Source of the DNA: Umbelopsis ramanniana AG
Taxonomy: Eukaryota; Mucoromycota; Umbelopsidomycetes; Umbelopsidales; Umbelopsidaceae
DNA: 64,000 bases
Assembly: GCF_025399195.1 (NCBI RefSeq)
Contig: NW_026252093.1
Span: forward strand, 62,001 to 126,000
Reading direction: 5' to 3'
The first letter of the stretch is position 1. Every line of letters starts with the position of its first letter. Shown in pieces: positions 1-12,990 of the stretch. A program made the translations under genes and the position numbers. The notes beneath the pieces were generated by a model. The model had not been told where the DNA came from, searched no databases, and saw only the letters and a program-made list of their open reading frames with translations.

Positions 1-3000
1 CACGGAGAAGGACATATCTATTGAAAGGCGGAGACTCGAAGACGATTTTGTACAAAATTACAATGACATGCTGATCAAAGCCGAAAATATGCATAACACT
101 TCATTCGAAGAAGTAAGCTCGCTACTCAACATCCTGTTACTACAAGAAAATATTCTTCATTGTGGTACCTCAGCTGGCTGCCTTGTTGTTATCGAATCGG
201 ATACCAATCCACTGGCAACTCAAGATATTGGTAATGGTCAAACTGGAGGTGTCAATGACAATAGATCTGATGAACTTCGTAAGGCCATTGAGAGATGCAC
301 GTCTTATTTGTCCAATGGCGACCCTAAAGCATCAACTTTCTTAAATGACCTTTCCATTGTCAACCACTATCATGTGAGCGACATGATTTTTAGCGACGAT
401 CTTTACTTGTCTCATATAGCTGCAATGTTAAAGGCTCAAAGCAACCGATCTCATTTTGATGGAGATGGCAACGGATCCACGCTGTCGTCATCTCCCAGGC
501 GTCGCTCTATCATCAGCTCTACTGGCTATCTCCAAGTTTCTACCAATTCTCGTAATCGGCAAGTGGCTGGCGGTGGTTACGATCATGTTGAAGAAAATTT
601 GACGCCAAACGAAATGCTGCACAGCCAATCTATGCTGGAATGGGTCCAGGGCAATTTGAAAATCACAAGTACCAGTTTGGCTCGAGTTTTCCTACAACAT
701 TTATCTGATGTTGGCTTGTTTGAACGGTTGGATGGGATGCCATTGGTTTTCCTGGAAAGTAGAATATCAAGGATTCGAAGTCCTTCATCGGCAACCATGG
801 ATACTACTTCAGTACCATGCATCTTCACGGCGCCATTCGCGATCGACTCTTCCCCCAGTGTCGAATCTCTCATCACTGCCATTTTGGCTTGTCTTACTGA
901 CATGAGCTTGTCCATCAATGAATACGGGTTACTGTTACTTACTCGGCGATGTTGGCCGGATCCATTCACATCAGTATACACTTGGGAACGATTGATATAT
1001 GCTACATTGAAATGGGTGTATCAAGAGGACGAGCAACTATCCGTCATACATGCCGAGTATACTGCTAAAGGCCAACACGGAGCAGGTGTTAGCAAAAACC
1101 GATGGCAAGTCGCTGCTCAAGCAGCTCTCATGTCCAAGAACAGAGGCGGATTTTTGACCAAAAACAGACAGAGTGTTCAGCAACAAAATCAGCAAGGTGT
1201 AGGCATGGGCACTGGTGGCGTCTATGTTAGCATGCGTAATGTTCTGCGCGACAAGTACCTTGTTGGCTGGATGTCGGCTGTGTATGACTTGAATAGGGAA
1301 ACATTTGGCAAGATCATTTTTGAAATGACCAAGAGAATTGTTTTAGAAAAGAAAGAAGAAGGGAAATTCTCGTCGCCTGTCGACCATGGCGAAGTGGCGG
1401 TAAGTTTTACCTGGTTTTGTATTACATATATTGGACTTTCAGCACTTGCTAATACCTAGAGTAGCATAATGAGGTGCTTAAGCAGGATTATTTCTTGGCC
1501 TGCCTCCTCAAAGCAAGATCATTTGGTATTTTATTCTCTTCTTTTGATACCATCATTGAATCCTGGATAAATGCTGCGACTGAAGCCTTTGGCTCACTCG
1601 GGTTATTAGAGGTTGGTTAATGAAATGAAATCCAGAAATGCTAACATTATGACTATCGAAGCTTACACTTTACATCAAAGATGGAGTCCCTCTCATCCAT
1701 GAAAACACTTCAGCGATTGTGCCATCAGAAGGGAAGTAGTAGTACTGGGTCTTCGGACAATCGTCTCAGTATATACGGCAATAGTATTACCTCGGATGAC
1801 AACGGCGTTGAGGGGCTTCTGGGCAAGCAACTGGAGCAGCCTTATAAGCTTATTGTCGGCGCCTTTGATAACGAAAGTTTTGAGGATTTTGCGAAAGGTA
1901 TCAATTGGATCAAATTGTTGATGCACTCAGGGTACGTGTTGCAGCGCATGGGATTGTTTAATCGAAGCACTGTATAGCTGACAAATTCCGCTAGTGTTGG
2001 TGTACCGGTTCTCTATCTGGCTAAAATTGCAAGGAAGTTGGCAGTTGCACATGCACCATTGTCGCTTCAAGTTGATATGTTGAAATGCATGTGGTATCAA
2101 TCTATCAAAGGATTGAGTATCGTCACTTCCCGATCGGCAATTCGCGATGTTGTTGGATATCTGAATGAGTGTGCCATACCAAGTTTACAACAAATGGCTC
2201 AACAGCACGATATAACAAATGATGATTTGCAAAAGTAGGTGTGCTACTCATAAACCACGCTTATTAGCTGATTACTGATTTTCTTTTTATCTTGGCTCAG
2301 TGCCCAAGATTTTATCAAATATTCTGCCGCACTCACTTGCTTTGCATACAAATGCCCTATGAGCAATGTTGTGGAACTGCAGATTGTACCATACGTAAAC
2401 CAGCATGTCCCAACACAACCGTAAGTAAATGAATGATTTTCACAATTGTTGGCTTGGACTACGCTAACGTGACACAATAGAGAACGAACTTCATTATTAC
2501 CAGACACCAGCTCTACTGTCGGTGTTGATAACAACACTGTGATCATCAAATGTCTCCTGCAGTATCTACAATTGGATAGTTTCAATGTTCGCGAGGAGTT
2601 AATTTTGACATTCTATGCCTTGTCCAATTGGGGCTTTGATTTAGCCAGTAAATCAGATTTTCTGACGAGCTGCCTCCCTATGCTCACACCAGCGTAAGTA
2701 CAGGAAGATATCCACTTGCTGCCGTAGAAACAGTGGCTAACGCAATCGCATAGGATTTGGGAAATACTATCTCCGGCGTATGACCGCATGAGTGAAATTT
2801 CTCTCACTTTCTTGATGAAAACCTTGACGTTAGATGTCAAGTACTTCCGAGCATGCGTTCATAAAATGTTTGAGAATGAAAGCTGGGAAATAAGGTCAGT
2901 GATTCTCTTAAAATACAATATCGCATAATAAGTTGGCAATACTTATACTTCTTGAAAACTTTTGTAGATTCCAAGCGCTTGACAACGCATTCGGTATTTT

Positions 3001-6000
3001 TACCAAAATGGATGCGACGTTTCAGACTAAATGGCTAGGTATGCTTTCACACCTTGGCCCTCTCTTCAGTTACTTTGTCAGCAGCATATGGGATAGTGAT
3101 GTAAGTATTGGTAATATGATGGACATGCCTTTCAAGTTTGTCTCAGAATATTCACAAGCTGTTTGGTTATCCAGGAATCTGTTCGATCAAAAGCGTCGTC
3201 ATATTTGAGGGCGCTCAGCACGCTGCATCGTCGGTCTGCGTTCCGCTGTTGGGAAGCATACTTCTTGAATTCGACCACCAAGCAAAAGATAGACTTGGTC
3301 AAAATCATGACCCAGCTGCATGCGGTGTATCCAGATTGGCAAGTACTTGAATGGGAATCGTTACTGGAGGCGCTGGAAATGGAGTTTCAGGCCGATGTCA
3401 ATGACCAGCAATATGACGTACTACAAGAGTATACCCGGCCTGAAAGCCTCTTCATTGGATCTAGTAGTACGAAAGCTGTATCGACAGGCTTAACACCAGG
3501 GCAATCACTCGCTGAACATGAGAATCTTCAAGTTTTAATGCTGACTTTAGCTCTCCAAATGGCTGGAAGCAATCTCAGCATCAGTTTATTGCAGCTTTCT
3601 CGATTCAAGTATTGTGTGGTGAAAAGCATGGGCTTCCAAAATTGCGAAAAATTCCACACCTCAGGCACCATTTTGGAAGTGACTTTCGCCAATTTAGTGT
3701 TCAAAGCCGAGGACTTTTCACAGGTTAGCATGGTTTTGGCATGCACCAGAGGGTTGAAAAAGATACTCGACCATTTCACGCCGGTCAATCCAGAATCGAT
3801 TGCTGCAATTGGCGTGGATGCTGTTGACAAGTTCAAAGCTGGGCTGAATGAAAATATCAACTATGGCGACCAATTTGTTGATGTGGTGTTCAAAATGTTC
3901 AATTCCGGTGTCGACCTCACTCAACTCAGTCACTTGATGCTCAAGATATGGTTAGAGCTAATTCTGATCGTTGTGTACAAGGTATTCATCATTGTTGTCT
4001 GAACGATTGTCGTTTGATAATGAGTCCTCATCTTTCTCTACTTTGTACAGCACAATATCCTTGAAAGGACTTACGAAAATATGGTGATATCCTGCATGAA
4101 GCAAGTGATCGATTTACTTGCAAGAGACATCAGCGAGGAGAACAAGCTGCTTATTCTACAGATTTTGCATCGTCTACATACCCGATCTGATCATTTGACG
4201 GCCATGGTGCTATCCAAGCAAATCATGGCCCTAGGAAAATTGATGACCAAGCATAAAGAAGATATGGAAGACCCAGTACTGTTGAAAGCAAAATTGTTCT
4301 TGAAATCGGCTTTCACGCGCTTTGCCACTGCTGGATTGTTCGTACTGATGTTCAAGGTACGTTGATTGTAAGCATAGTAACATTCGTTTCAGAGGGTTGC
4401 TAATGGTGATCTTTGATAGAATCAAGCGGTATCCGACGAAAACAACCAAGACGTCGACCTCTTCTTTGTTCTGCGCACTGTCATAGATCCTGGCGATCTT
4501 GTACAGGATGAAGGGCAAATTGAAGTCATATACCTTAGAGATCAACCTGTACGAGATGTTCTAGAAAAGCTTATGAATCAGCAAATGGAGCGCCGTGCGT
4601 TTTCAAATGTTCTACACAACGTCTCTCGATATGTTGAAGTTGTCCATTCTCACCCGTACAGTGAGAGTGTATTGAACGGTAAATATCCTGTGGTTTTGAT
4701 TTTTACAACGCCTTCCGGTTTGATGTCAGGATACTAAATTTCCATTACAATATTAGACTACAGCGTTTTCTTGACAGCCTTGTGCAAGCACACTATAGAA
4801 TGGCGACGGTCGGAATGGGATATCAACCCAGTACTAACTATGTCAGCAATATTATTGAAGGAACATCCATACGATTCCAAGGTACTTTCCATATCGATCC
4901 ATCTCTACTTGTTGATATCAATGATTCTAATGCACTATTTTCATAGACCCTCCTATTACCCATACGTAATGTGTTTAAACACGCTCTACACCATTGCTCA
5001 GTTTCGGCAGAGTCTATAGTGAAATTATTGGCAACATATTCAGCGCTCGCTACTCTACCTGGTGTTGACCCAGTCAACATTTTTGGCCAAACCGTTCTAG
5101 AAGAACTTAAGAGCAGTTTTCAGGCTCGGTCTAAAATGAGTCGTGAAACAGTGCTGTGTATGCTTCAGGTAACGTGCTGTTTAGAATAGTACTATTGAAA
5201 CTGTTAGACCAAACTGACCGGCCTATTATGCATAGGTTATACTATGGAATAGCAAACCTGAGTACGATTGGTGGTTCAAGTCGATTGAGGACACACTTGT
5301 GCGAAATGTGTTTGGAAACGAGCGGCATCCACAGCCATATTTTCAAGGCGCAGCTGATCTTCTCTACGAAGACCTAACGCGCTCTTTGGAAAATGGACCA
5401 ATGTCTAAGCAATATTCGCAGAGGGAATTCAAGATTAGTAATTGTGCTTCACAACTACTTGTCGTTATGTGCCTCAAATCGGATGAGCTCCTGAAAAACA
5501 TCCTTGAGTTGCAACGGGTGAGTGAATATACAGCATAAGTTGGTCTATATAAGCTTTCTCATTGATATATTTCTCTGCCAAAAAAGCTTCATGAAACCCG
5601 AAAGTGTTTACGCTTCCTTAACTGGTTTCTGTTGGCTCTAGCGCGCAGCGGGACGTCCAAACTGCTCAGTCAAATGCTGAGCTATCAAGATGTCATCGTA
5701 GAGCTCTTGATCCAGGTTTTCACTTCCGTCAACATAGACTTTAAAATGTCGGATTTGAAATTCCAATACAGTACTAACGGTGAAGTTCTGTTACAATGTG
5801 TACTTCTAATCAAGACGTGGTCACTACTGTATGCAAGGATGTTCTCACCTGTAGTGGATGACGCGAATCACGATCAAACTTCCCATCCTATTGATACCCA
5901 AGCGCTAGCGAAATCAGAGTACCGCTTTTGGAGTCGAGTTTGGCCAACGTGGAAGCGACTCATTGACAAGGCAGCAGATTCGCTGATGTTAGATGTAAGT

Positions 6001-6441
6001 AGAGTGGAACGGAATGTCAAATCAGGATATTATAGTCCCCAAATTATGTGGTAGTTGACGTTTTTGGTTTCATAGACACCCAATGTTGGACTTTCCATCC
6101 TTAGTATGACGCTTAGTGTCATACAGTTTTTACTGCGCATTCGATCCGATATCCCTATGATGTATCAATTCGAATGGTGTACCTTCTTAGAATCTGTTTC
6201 CAGTGTTGTAAGTTCTTTGTTCAGGATCAGAATATGTCATGTTTTGACAGGGCACTAATTTATTTATTTTTAGAATACTGTGATCGCTACTGACGTTGGG
6301 ACAGATATTCAGGGCGTTAAAGACATGTTTGACACTCCGCCACAAACCCTTTCTTTGGAAATTCTCATTGATCACCTACTTTTGGAAATGAGAGAAGCTT
6401 TGCGATTACAGGCAGAAGGACAAACTCAACAATTGATATAA
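1..6441 (+). CDS. Giant helical-repeat protein, UNC80-like candidate (5' truncated by window edge)
   Basis: The gene is open from base 2 and continues upstream of the window; 1,783 codons are visible. Exons: 1-1399, 1465-1611, 1681-1931, 1995-2234, 2301-2420, 2481-2693, 2754-2894, 2968-3100, 3175-3981, 4051-4356, 4420-4678, 4757-4881, 4947-5168, 5236-5517, 5587-5994, 6076-6207 and 6274-6441. All junctions keep frame and the stop is TAA. The protein is long, helix-rich and HEAT/ARM-like, with no clear catalytic motif or membrane segment. Serine-rich, low-complexity stretches lie near 470-560 and 1735-1790. Size and sequence style recall UNC80, the scaffold of the NALCN cation-channel complex, which has fungal relatives beside Cch1/Mid1; this assignment is from memory of the family and is tentative. 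Mediator subunit 5 or a Furry/Tao3 protein are weaker alternatives. An AATAAA-type signal follows near 6470. Confidence 0.5.
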
Positions 6442-6610
6442 TAACCTTGTCAATAACATGGTTTTATACATAATAAATGTATATTGACATTAAAAATAAA
6501 ATAATCTCAAATCATTACGTTGCTAGAATACATACGGGGAAGGGGAATAGTGAGGTATTACTGTAGGCAAGTTTAAATGCCGCTCTCTTGTTCACTGAGG
6601 CCAAGTTCAT

Positions 6611-8721
6611 CTAAGCCTTTGTCTCTAACTCCATAGTATTCTTCGCTTCCTCTTCAGCCTTTTCCTGTTCCGTAAACAATCTTGCCTGTGCAAGACCCTT
6701 TTCGACGTCAAGGAAGTAGAGTAAGATCAAGGGAACATACATAGTTGCAGCAACAAAGATCATGGAATAACGCATTTGTCCAGTCGCATCACCTGTAAAC
6801 AGTTGTTAGCATTGTGAAAATGGGAGAGGATGGTTGAAACTATTGACAGACTACATACCAATTGCACCAGTGATAAGAGGACCGATCTAATAAGGAGATG
6901 TACATTTAATGCTCGTTCATTCGTTTCATAAGCCGTGTAACGTGAAAATTGTCTCTTACCCAGCCGCCTCCAGCAGTGGTAATGGAGAAGAGTGAGAACA
7001 TTTCGTTTTCATGGCCCTTTGGAATGAGCTGTGAATAGAGAGCTCTGCTAAAAGCAACCAGAGCTGGTTGCATCAAACCGTAGTAACCGCAGAGGAAGAT
7101 GAACTCGGGAGTCGTCTTAAAGCTGTTAGGGAAAATAGGAGTAAGAATAAATGATTTTAAACTTTGCGTTTTGTTGAAAATGGCCAAAAAAAAAAAAAAA
7201 CTTACCCTCCAGGAGTTGGTGCTAATCCACCAAGAACATAGAGAGGAACGAAACCAGCCAACATGGTCACAGCGAAAATGATGGTCTTAAGCTTAAGCTT
7301 GAATCGACCTTGAATCCAATGCCATAAAAGCATACCAGGGACAGCTGCCAGGAGTTCAACCATAGCACCGATCAAGATCATGGTGCTGCTAACATTAACT
7401 TCATTTTGAGCAAAGAGAACAGCGACTTTCAGAATGGTTGAGGCAGCATCCGAGACGAAGAACCAGAAAAGCAAAAGGATGAAGAGATTGGCCAACTTGT
7501 AGGCATAGCGGAACTTTTTGTACATTTGCTTCCAAGAGTAGATGATGAAGTACTCTCCCTTGGGCAAAGGAGGTCCAGGTCGTCGCTTAAGCCAGAATAT
7601 TGGCACAATAGAGAAGATAGCCCACCAAACACCACCAACAAAGGTAGCGACTCTGAGGCTGAGTAGGGTCTGATGCATGCCAAGCAAGACTCCTATAAAA
7701 ACCAGTCAGTTGATTAGAGTGCGAAACGAGCCAAATTACTTTTTGTTATGAGATGTTTACTAACCGACACCCAGGATCATTTGAATAAATCCACCGAAGA
7801 AACCAAAGGCATTACCGAAGATAGAGATTCTGGAAGTTCGGAAAACCATTTTCTCGTCTTTCTCTTCCTCAGTGGTTGCAGCCAAAACTTCTGGATGGTT
7901 TCTAGAAAGCTTGGGGATGTAACTGACGTAGAATACATAGGCAGCGCCATAACAGACATTTCCGACGATATTTAGAATATTAGCACCATAGTACCATGTG
8001 TTGTCTATCAATGCCAACCACAACATGACACTAATGCATCCAACGAAAACGAAAAAGAACATGTAGACTTTGCTGTTACCTGTGGATTCCATATTAAATT
8101 AGTGTGACATTCAGAATTGGTAAGAAATGGATAGTTGAAACTCACGCGAGTGATCGGCAAAGGCTCCCAAGGAGATTGTAATGAAGGCCTATTAAGTAAG
8201 GCAGGTTAGAGGACCTAGGGTACACATAATGGTACGGGAGCTCGTGTTAGGAGATGGGGTCCATACCTGTACTAAAACGGCGATAGCGGAACTGTAAAGT
8301 GAGTAGGATGTGGGTGTGACCCACACTGTACCAAACAGTACTTCACATGCCGTAGAGGAATCGCACTTTGACATGTGGTCAATGGTACTTCTGCCTCCAG
8401 CTGTTGCCATGGCGGCAATGATCAAAGGCTGGAATACACTTGATGTTGCTGCAGTATAACCATCCATCTAATGGTAGGACCGGGGGATATGAATGTTAGA
8501 CCAAAATTCTTGATCAAAGTCGGACTTGCCCGAGCTAATTGGGGTATACTTACAGCCCATGCAAATGTATACCATCCCCAGAGTTCCTTTTTGGTGGTGA
8601 CGGGTTCGGCCAAGTCTGTAGCTTCTGCTAGCCTTCGTTCTTCTTCTGTTAAGATTCCGCTCGTCGATGTGCTTTCTTTCTTATCGACATCGTCGGATAG
8701 AGTCTCTCGTGGAGAAGACAT
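6611..8721 (-). CDS. Atg22-like MFS transporter, paralog A
   Basis: This is a predicted vacuolar or lysosomal membrane transporter of about 528 aa. In yeast, Atg22 exports amino acids from the vacuole after autophagy; this role is transferred from the family. Exons on the minus strand: 8554-8721, 8267-8467, 8146-8188, 7765-8079, 7206-7692, 6960-7122, 6859-6886 and 6611-6792. The start at 8721 is the first ATG and gives a polar N-terminus of about 45 residues before the family-type KELWGWY motif. Many hydrophobic membrane segments follow, split by a central hydrophilic loop, with an ADHS motif after the second segment. The RRPGPPLPKGE loop is shared with the next paralog. The C-terminus is charged and Glu-rich. 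The intron before the 6960-7122 exon carries a long homopolymer (A14 on the plus strand near 7187-7200). It lies head to tail with a second copy at 9833-12020. Confidence 0.78.
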
Positions 8722-9832
8722 AATGTTCCAAACGAATAGAGGAAGAGGAGGAGGTCAAAAAAGTTGAACGAAGAGGAGTGGAAAGCAAAGAAAATGTGGA
8801 CTCTCTATTTTCGATATATATTCACTTTTCGAAATTTTTGAGTGTGATCTCTCCTTAAACTTTGGTGCTACGTCGAGTGGCTGGAAGTGGTGGTACGTTC
8901 GATCCAATGTCAACATCACCAATTGATGTGCTTTAAGCTGCTTCTGGCGGACAAATCACCCAAGAAAAAATGAACCTCCGACAAGTTTGATAGCGCATTG
9001 GATGGCAATCGCTTCCAGCAAACCAGCAACTTGGTTCAACGCATTAATGATATTCCGAGTAAAGGATGAGTTTATCTCGATACTGCTGTTCTTTTCATTC
9101 AGACCATTCGTCAACCCTTCATAAATGTAGAAATTCTTTTGGTTGACTCAAGACTGCATAGCCGCATCAGCCGCTGCACGTACAAATTGGTTTTAAATAC
9201 TTGGCGTTGGCCCGAGGCAAAAAATAAAATAAATAATAACAACTTCCGTTTCGCAAAGCCGCTTCGCGCTTTTGCGGATCTCCTATTTTATTTTAATTAC
9301 AGTTTTTAAATCTGGGATCTTGGCATCAACGTTTTGGCAGAATCTCTCCCCTTGTCGTTCGTCACATCCATGGTAACGCCAATGATTACCGAAATAGGCT
9401 GGGCTAGGACGCCAAAAATGAGGAGCGTGATTAAACTTTGCATTGAAAGACCAACAAGTGGACCAAAACCTAATAGCCTCTCTGTTTTGAATTACACAAA
9501 AATAGAGTGTCCATGTCGACTTAGAGCTCTTGCAGATGCATAGCTAACGTTGTAAAAACGCTTTCGCTGAGTTTCGCTCCCACAGTTCACCCCGCACAAG
9601 GTTACTCCTTCACATGCGTGGGTATTGGATGAGTATCACTCCCCCCCCCGTCGCACACCGGCCAAAAAAGAAGGTGGGCGGACATCCCGTTGACCGGTGA
9701 CCAATGACCGTCGATGGTCTGATTAATAGTTACGCAGGGTCTGTGTGTGCACGTTCCTTGGTGGAAGCACTAATGGATGCTATGTCAAACCCCATCGTTG
9801 CCAGAACCATGCTTTATTCGATGAATAAAAAA
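8722..9832. other. Intergenic region between the two Atg22-like genes
   Basis: This region must contain the promoter of paralog A (minus strand) and the 3' end of paralog B. It has a short C tract near 9641-9649 and AT-rich patches near 9220-9310. Small ORFs such as 9334-9543 lack coding character. I see no third transporter remnant and no RNA gene. Confidence 0.5.
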
Positions 9833-12020
9833 TTATGATGATACATCATCTTTAACAGATTCAAAACTGGCAAGTTCCTGGGCATCGCGCTCGGCTGAGC
9901 TCAATGCTTCAGCCTTGCCTTTCTCGACATCAACGAAAAACAGCCCAAACATGGGCACGAGAATGCAAGCTAGAATAAATACATTGCAGTATCTCATGTT
10001 TCCAGTTTTATCGCCGATGACTCCGGTGATGAGGGGTCCAATCTGTAGTGAAAGAATAATATTTCATTATTAAATACATGCTGGCTACATACCATAAATC
10101 AACTTATGTGCTTACCCAACCACCACCTCCTTGAGTGATCAAGAACATGGAAAACATTTCATTTTCGCGACCCAAAGGAATAAGCTCGGAGAAAGTACTT
10201 CGCGCGTATGATATTGCTGAGGGGGCTGCAAATCCGAAATAGGCGCACAGGCCAATATATTCATTAGGGTGTTTAAATCTGGAGTAGAAAAATTAGAAAC
10301 CGCCACTGGAACAAAGTCGTGCACTCTTAGTGTCCAGTACTTACCCTCCCGACACATTCGGCGAGAAGCCGATCAGAACATAAACTGGAATCATAGAGGA
10401 CAAGAAGGACAAAAGAATAAGGAGAGTTTTGGGCTTGATATGGAATCGTTTTTCAACCCATCCCCAGAACATATAACTGGGAACAGACACGAACAGTTCG
10501 ACCATGGCACCAATCAATAGAGTGACGGAAGGAGTATGCACTACCGTCTGTGCAAAGAGTACTGATACTTTCAAAATGGTATATATGCCGTCACTTAAGA
10601 AAAACCAACAGAGCAAAAACTTGAACAGTTGCGCTAAGTGTGATACACGCTTCATGGTTTTGAGCACTGTAGCCGAATTTCCATAGTTTTGTTAGTTTGA
10701 GGGGAATTGCTTTTTGCAAAATTAAGCAATTGCTCACTTACGGCGTTTCCAGGGATATACGAGATAAGTTTCACCTTTAGGCAACGGCGGTCCCTGCCGA
10801 CTCTTAAGAAAGAACAATGGAATGAAAGTGAATATAGCCCACCATGCACCACCAACAGAAGTTGCCACCAGCAAGCCGAGCAAGGATTGGTTCAAAGCAT
10901 ACAAGACACCTAAAATAAAAACATTGTTAAACAAAAGAAAAACGACTACTACAATTGTCTACGGTATTGGAAATATCTGAATGCTTACCTATGCCAATGC
11001 CCATCTGAATGAATCCTCCGGCACCGCCACAGCATAAGCCCATGAGCGATGTTCTTGACGTTCTTAATGTCAATTTGCGTGCCTTGTCAACTGGGTCAGT
11101 AGCTTCAGTCACCTCTGGGGCATTTCTTGCAAGTTTTGGAAGATAACTAGCATAAAATACATAAGAACTGCCATAGAAAATGGTTCCCAATACGAAAAGG
11201 ATTCCAGCTCCCCAGTATTGAGCTGAAAGTAGGTGTTAGTTGATTGAAGTTTCACCATAGACGGGTAAACATAGGGAATTACTTACTTGGATTCTTCGAT
11301 AAAACCGACCATAAAAGGACCGTGATGGATCCAGCAAATCCAAAAAAGATCATGAATGCTTTTCCATGTTCTATTATAAAAAGAAATTGTTAATGTTAAC
11401 TACAATGGATCATTTCTCCGGAGGCAAATACGTTTGTTAACATACTGGAATGATCGGCAACAGCTGCAAGTTGAATGTATATAAATGCCTATAGGATTGA
11501 ACAAGACATAATTTAATCACATTAAACATTAAATAGTATGAAGATCTTGTGTAAGCAGTAAAATTATTCCTCACCTGAACGAGGACTGCAATAGCAGTAA
11601 TATACAATGCGTAACTAGATGGCGATACATGAGCTGAGCCAAGTTGTACATAACATGGATCTACCAAGTTGCAGTGCTTTGTGGGATCTCGTCCATTTGT
11701 TCCACCTAAGGTTCCCATTGTAGACATTATGATTGGCATGAATACGGAAGAAGAAGCTGCGGTCCAGCCATCAGTCTAAGTAGCAAAAAAAAAAATAAAA
11801 AAAAATTAGACACCAGGTGAAAAAATTGGAGGAAGAAATCTGAGGAGATACTCACCGCCCATGAGTACATATACCAAGCTATTAGTTCCCTTTGAGTCGT
11901 TGGTTTTGCATCAAAGTCTTGAATCTTTGAAGATTCCATGCTTACATTATCGAAACTCATCTGGCGTTCGACAATGTCATTCTCCTTTACTATTACTCGC
12001 TCATTAGCAAGTACTGACAT
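9833..12020 (-). CDS. Atg22-like MFS transporter, paralog B
   Basis: This is a second Atg22-family transporter, clearly paralogous to the 6611-8721 gene along its whole length. Shared landmarks are the polar N-terminus, a GWT/GYTAASSSVF-type first membrane segment, the P-S-S/T-Y-xLY segment, the ADHS motif, the KSRQGPPLPKGE loop and the C-terminal IGPLITGVIGD segment. Minus-strand exons are approximately 11856-12020, 11577-11775, 11448-11490, 11285-11370, 10988-11222, 10740-10908, 10345-10667, 10118-10279 and 9833-10043. It has an extra intron in the PWKRR region (about 10668-10739) and another in the first loop, while the last two exons of paralog A are fused here. The start is taken at 12020; an in-frame ATG at 12041 would add seven residues. 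A TATAAAAA box lies about 45 bp upstream. The likely role is vacuolar amino-acid efflux, inferred from the family. Confidence 0.77.
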
Positions 12021-12064
12021 AATGATGTGGTTAAAGGACAATGTTTGGCATTTTATCTACTGGT

Positions 12065-12073
12065 CTTTTTATA
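12065..12073 (-). promoter_or_regulatory. Putative TATA box of Atg22-like paralog B
   Basis: A TATAAAAAG-type motif on the minus strand, about 45 bp upstream of the chosen start codon at 12020 and about 25 bp upstream of the alternative start at 12041. Position and match only. Confidence 0.35.
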
Positions 12074-12558
12074 GGAACTAATTGAGGAACTATCCTTGTG
12101 AGACTTTTGTGGTGATGTCTAACAATGGTAATGATGTTGGTACTACCAGTTCAAATTTTGCTCACGAGACTGGCGCGGCCAATTTAGAGCAAATACCCCA
12201 CAATCCATTGAACAGTATTTAAGTTTCTTGTAAGAATCTGTATACAAATAAATGCAATAAAGGGATCATTCTTCCTCTCGTTTTAACTAATTTTTAGTGG
12301 TCGTGAGGAATGCTGCATGTTCGTTCAAGACAATGTTAAAAAAAATCAAAAAAGAAAATTTGGTGGTCGATGGGAATATTTTAATCCCCATTTGTGGTTC
12401 TTTGAAGCCCAAAAAATGCTAACTAACAATTCATCTTTGTCAGCATCTTTTCAACGCTTAATCTTACATTTCTTTACATTTTGTTGCATCAATGGTATCT
12501 TTGGATCCAGTTTTATTATAACGGTCCAACAAATGGAGTTCGACAATCGCCAATTTTT

Positions 12559-12980
12559 ATCCTCCATTTCAAATTTACTCTATAACCTGTATATCTCAAA
12601 GTGCTTATATGATTTGTTAAGGTTTGAGAGAATCAAGGGTTTTGTGTACTAAGTTGCCGACTTGACTGGTTTTGACCTCTTCCCATTTCCTCTTCTAGTT
12701 CGTAGCTGTTCAGGACGGGAGAGTTTGACACCCGCTAATTAGTTTCCTCCATATTAATTTTTCTATATAATCTGCTATGTCTCAAGTACTCATATCATTT
12801 GTTCACGTTTAGGAGCATCAAGAGTTAGATGTAAAAGTTTCCCACTCAATCAGTCATGATTTCTTTAAAGTTTCCCTATGTGACCTTTCAAAGCTCCCAC
12901 ATCCTAAAAAACGTGACTTGGCGGACATCGTATCGTTGAAAGGGGATTTCCTTTTCCATTTCGTGGCTGTTCTGCGACGG
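12559..12980. repeat. Diverged direct duplication upstream of the golgin gene
   Basis: Copy A (about 12559-12733) and copy B (about 12743-12990) align along their length with mismatches and one roughly 60-bp insertion in copy B. Shared blocks include a CCTCCAT...CTCAA segment (12560-12600 versus 12747-12785), ATATGATTTGTT versus ATATCATTTGTT, ATCAAGGGTT versus ATCAAGAGTT, and TTCGTAGCTGTTC versus TTCGTGGCTGTTC. Copy B ends at the golgin ATG (12991). The repeat therefore appears to be a partial duplication of that gene's promoter and 5' leader. Confidence 0.55.
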
Positions 12981-12990
12981 TTTGAGCATC

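Larger units (their letters stand above)
12021..12990. other. Intergenic region, divergent promoters
   Basis: It separates the minus-strand Atg22-like paralog B from the plus-strand golgin gene, so it should hold both promoters. An open frame at 12317-12652 is AT-rich, lacks recognisable motifs and has no codon structure like its neighbours, so I do not call it a gene. The right half is the direct duplication listed separately. Confidence 0.5.

Noticed and set aside
583-981. 132-codon minus-strand frame inside exon 1 of the UNC80-like gene
   Set aside because: Antisense shadow of a clearly coding exon.
1-6441. Identification as Mediator subunit 5 (Nut1)
   Set aside because: At least 1,783 residues with more upstream is much larger than Med5, and no Med5-like motif was seen.
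12317-12652. 111-codon plus-strand frame between the Atg22-like and golgin genes
   Set aside because: AT-rich, no domain, overlaps the promoter-duplication region, and its residue composition is that of random AT-rich DNA.
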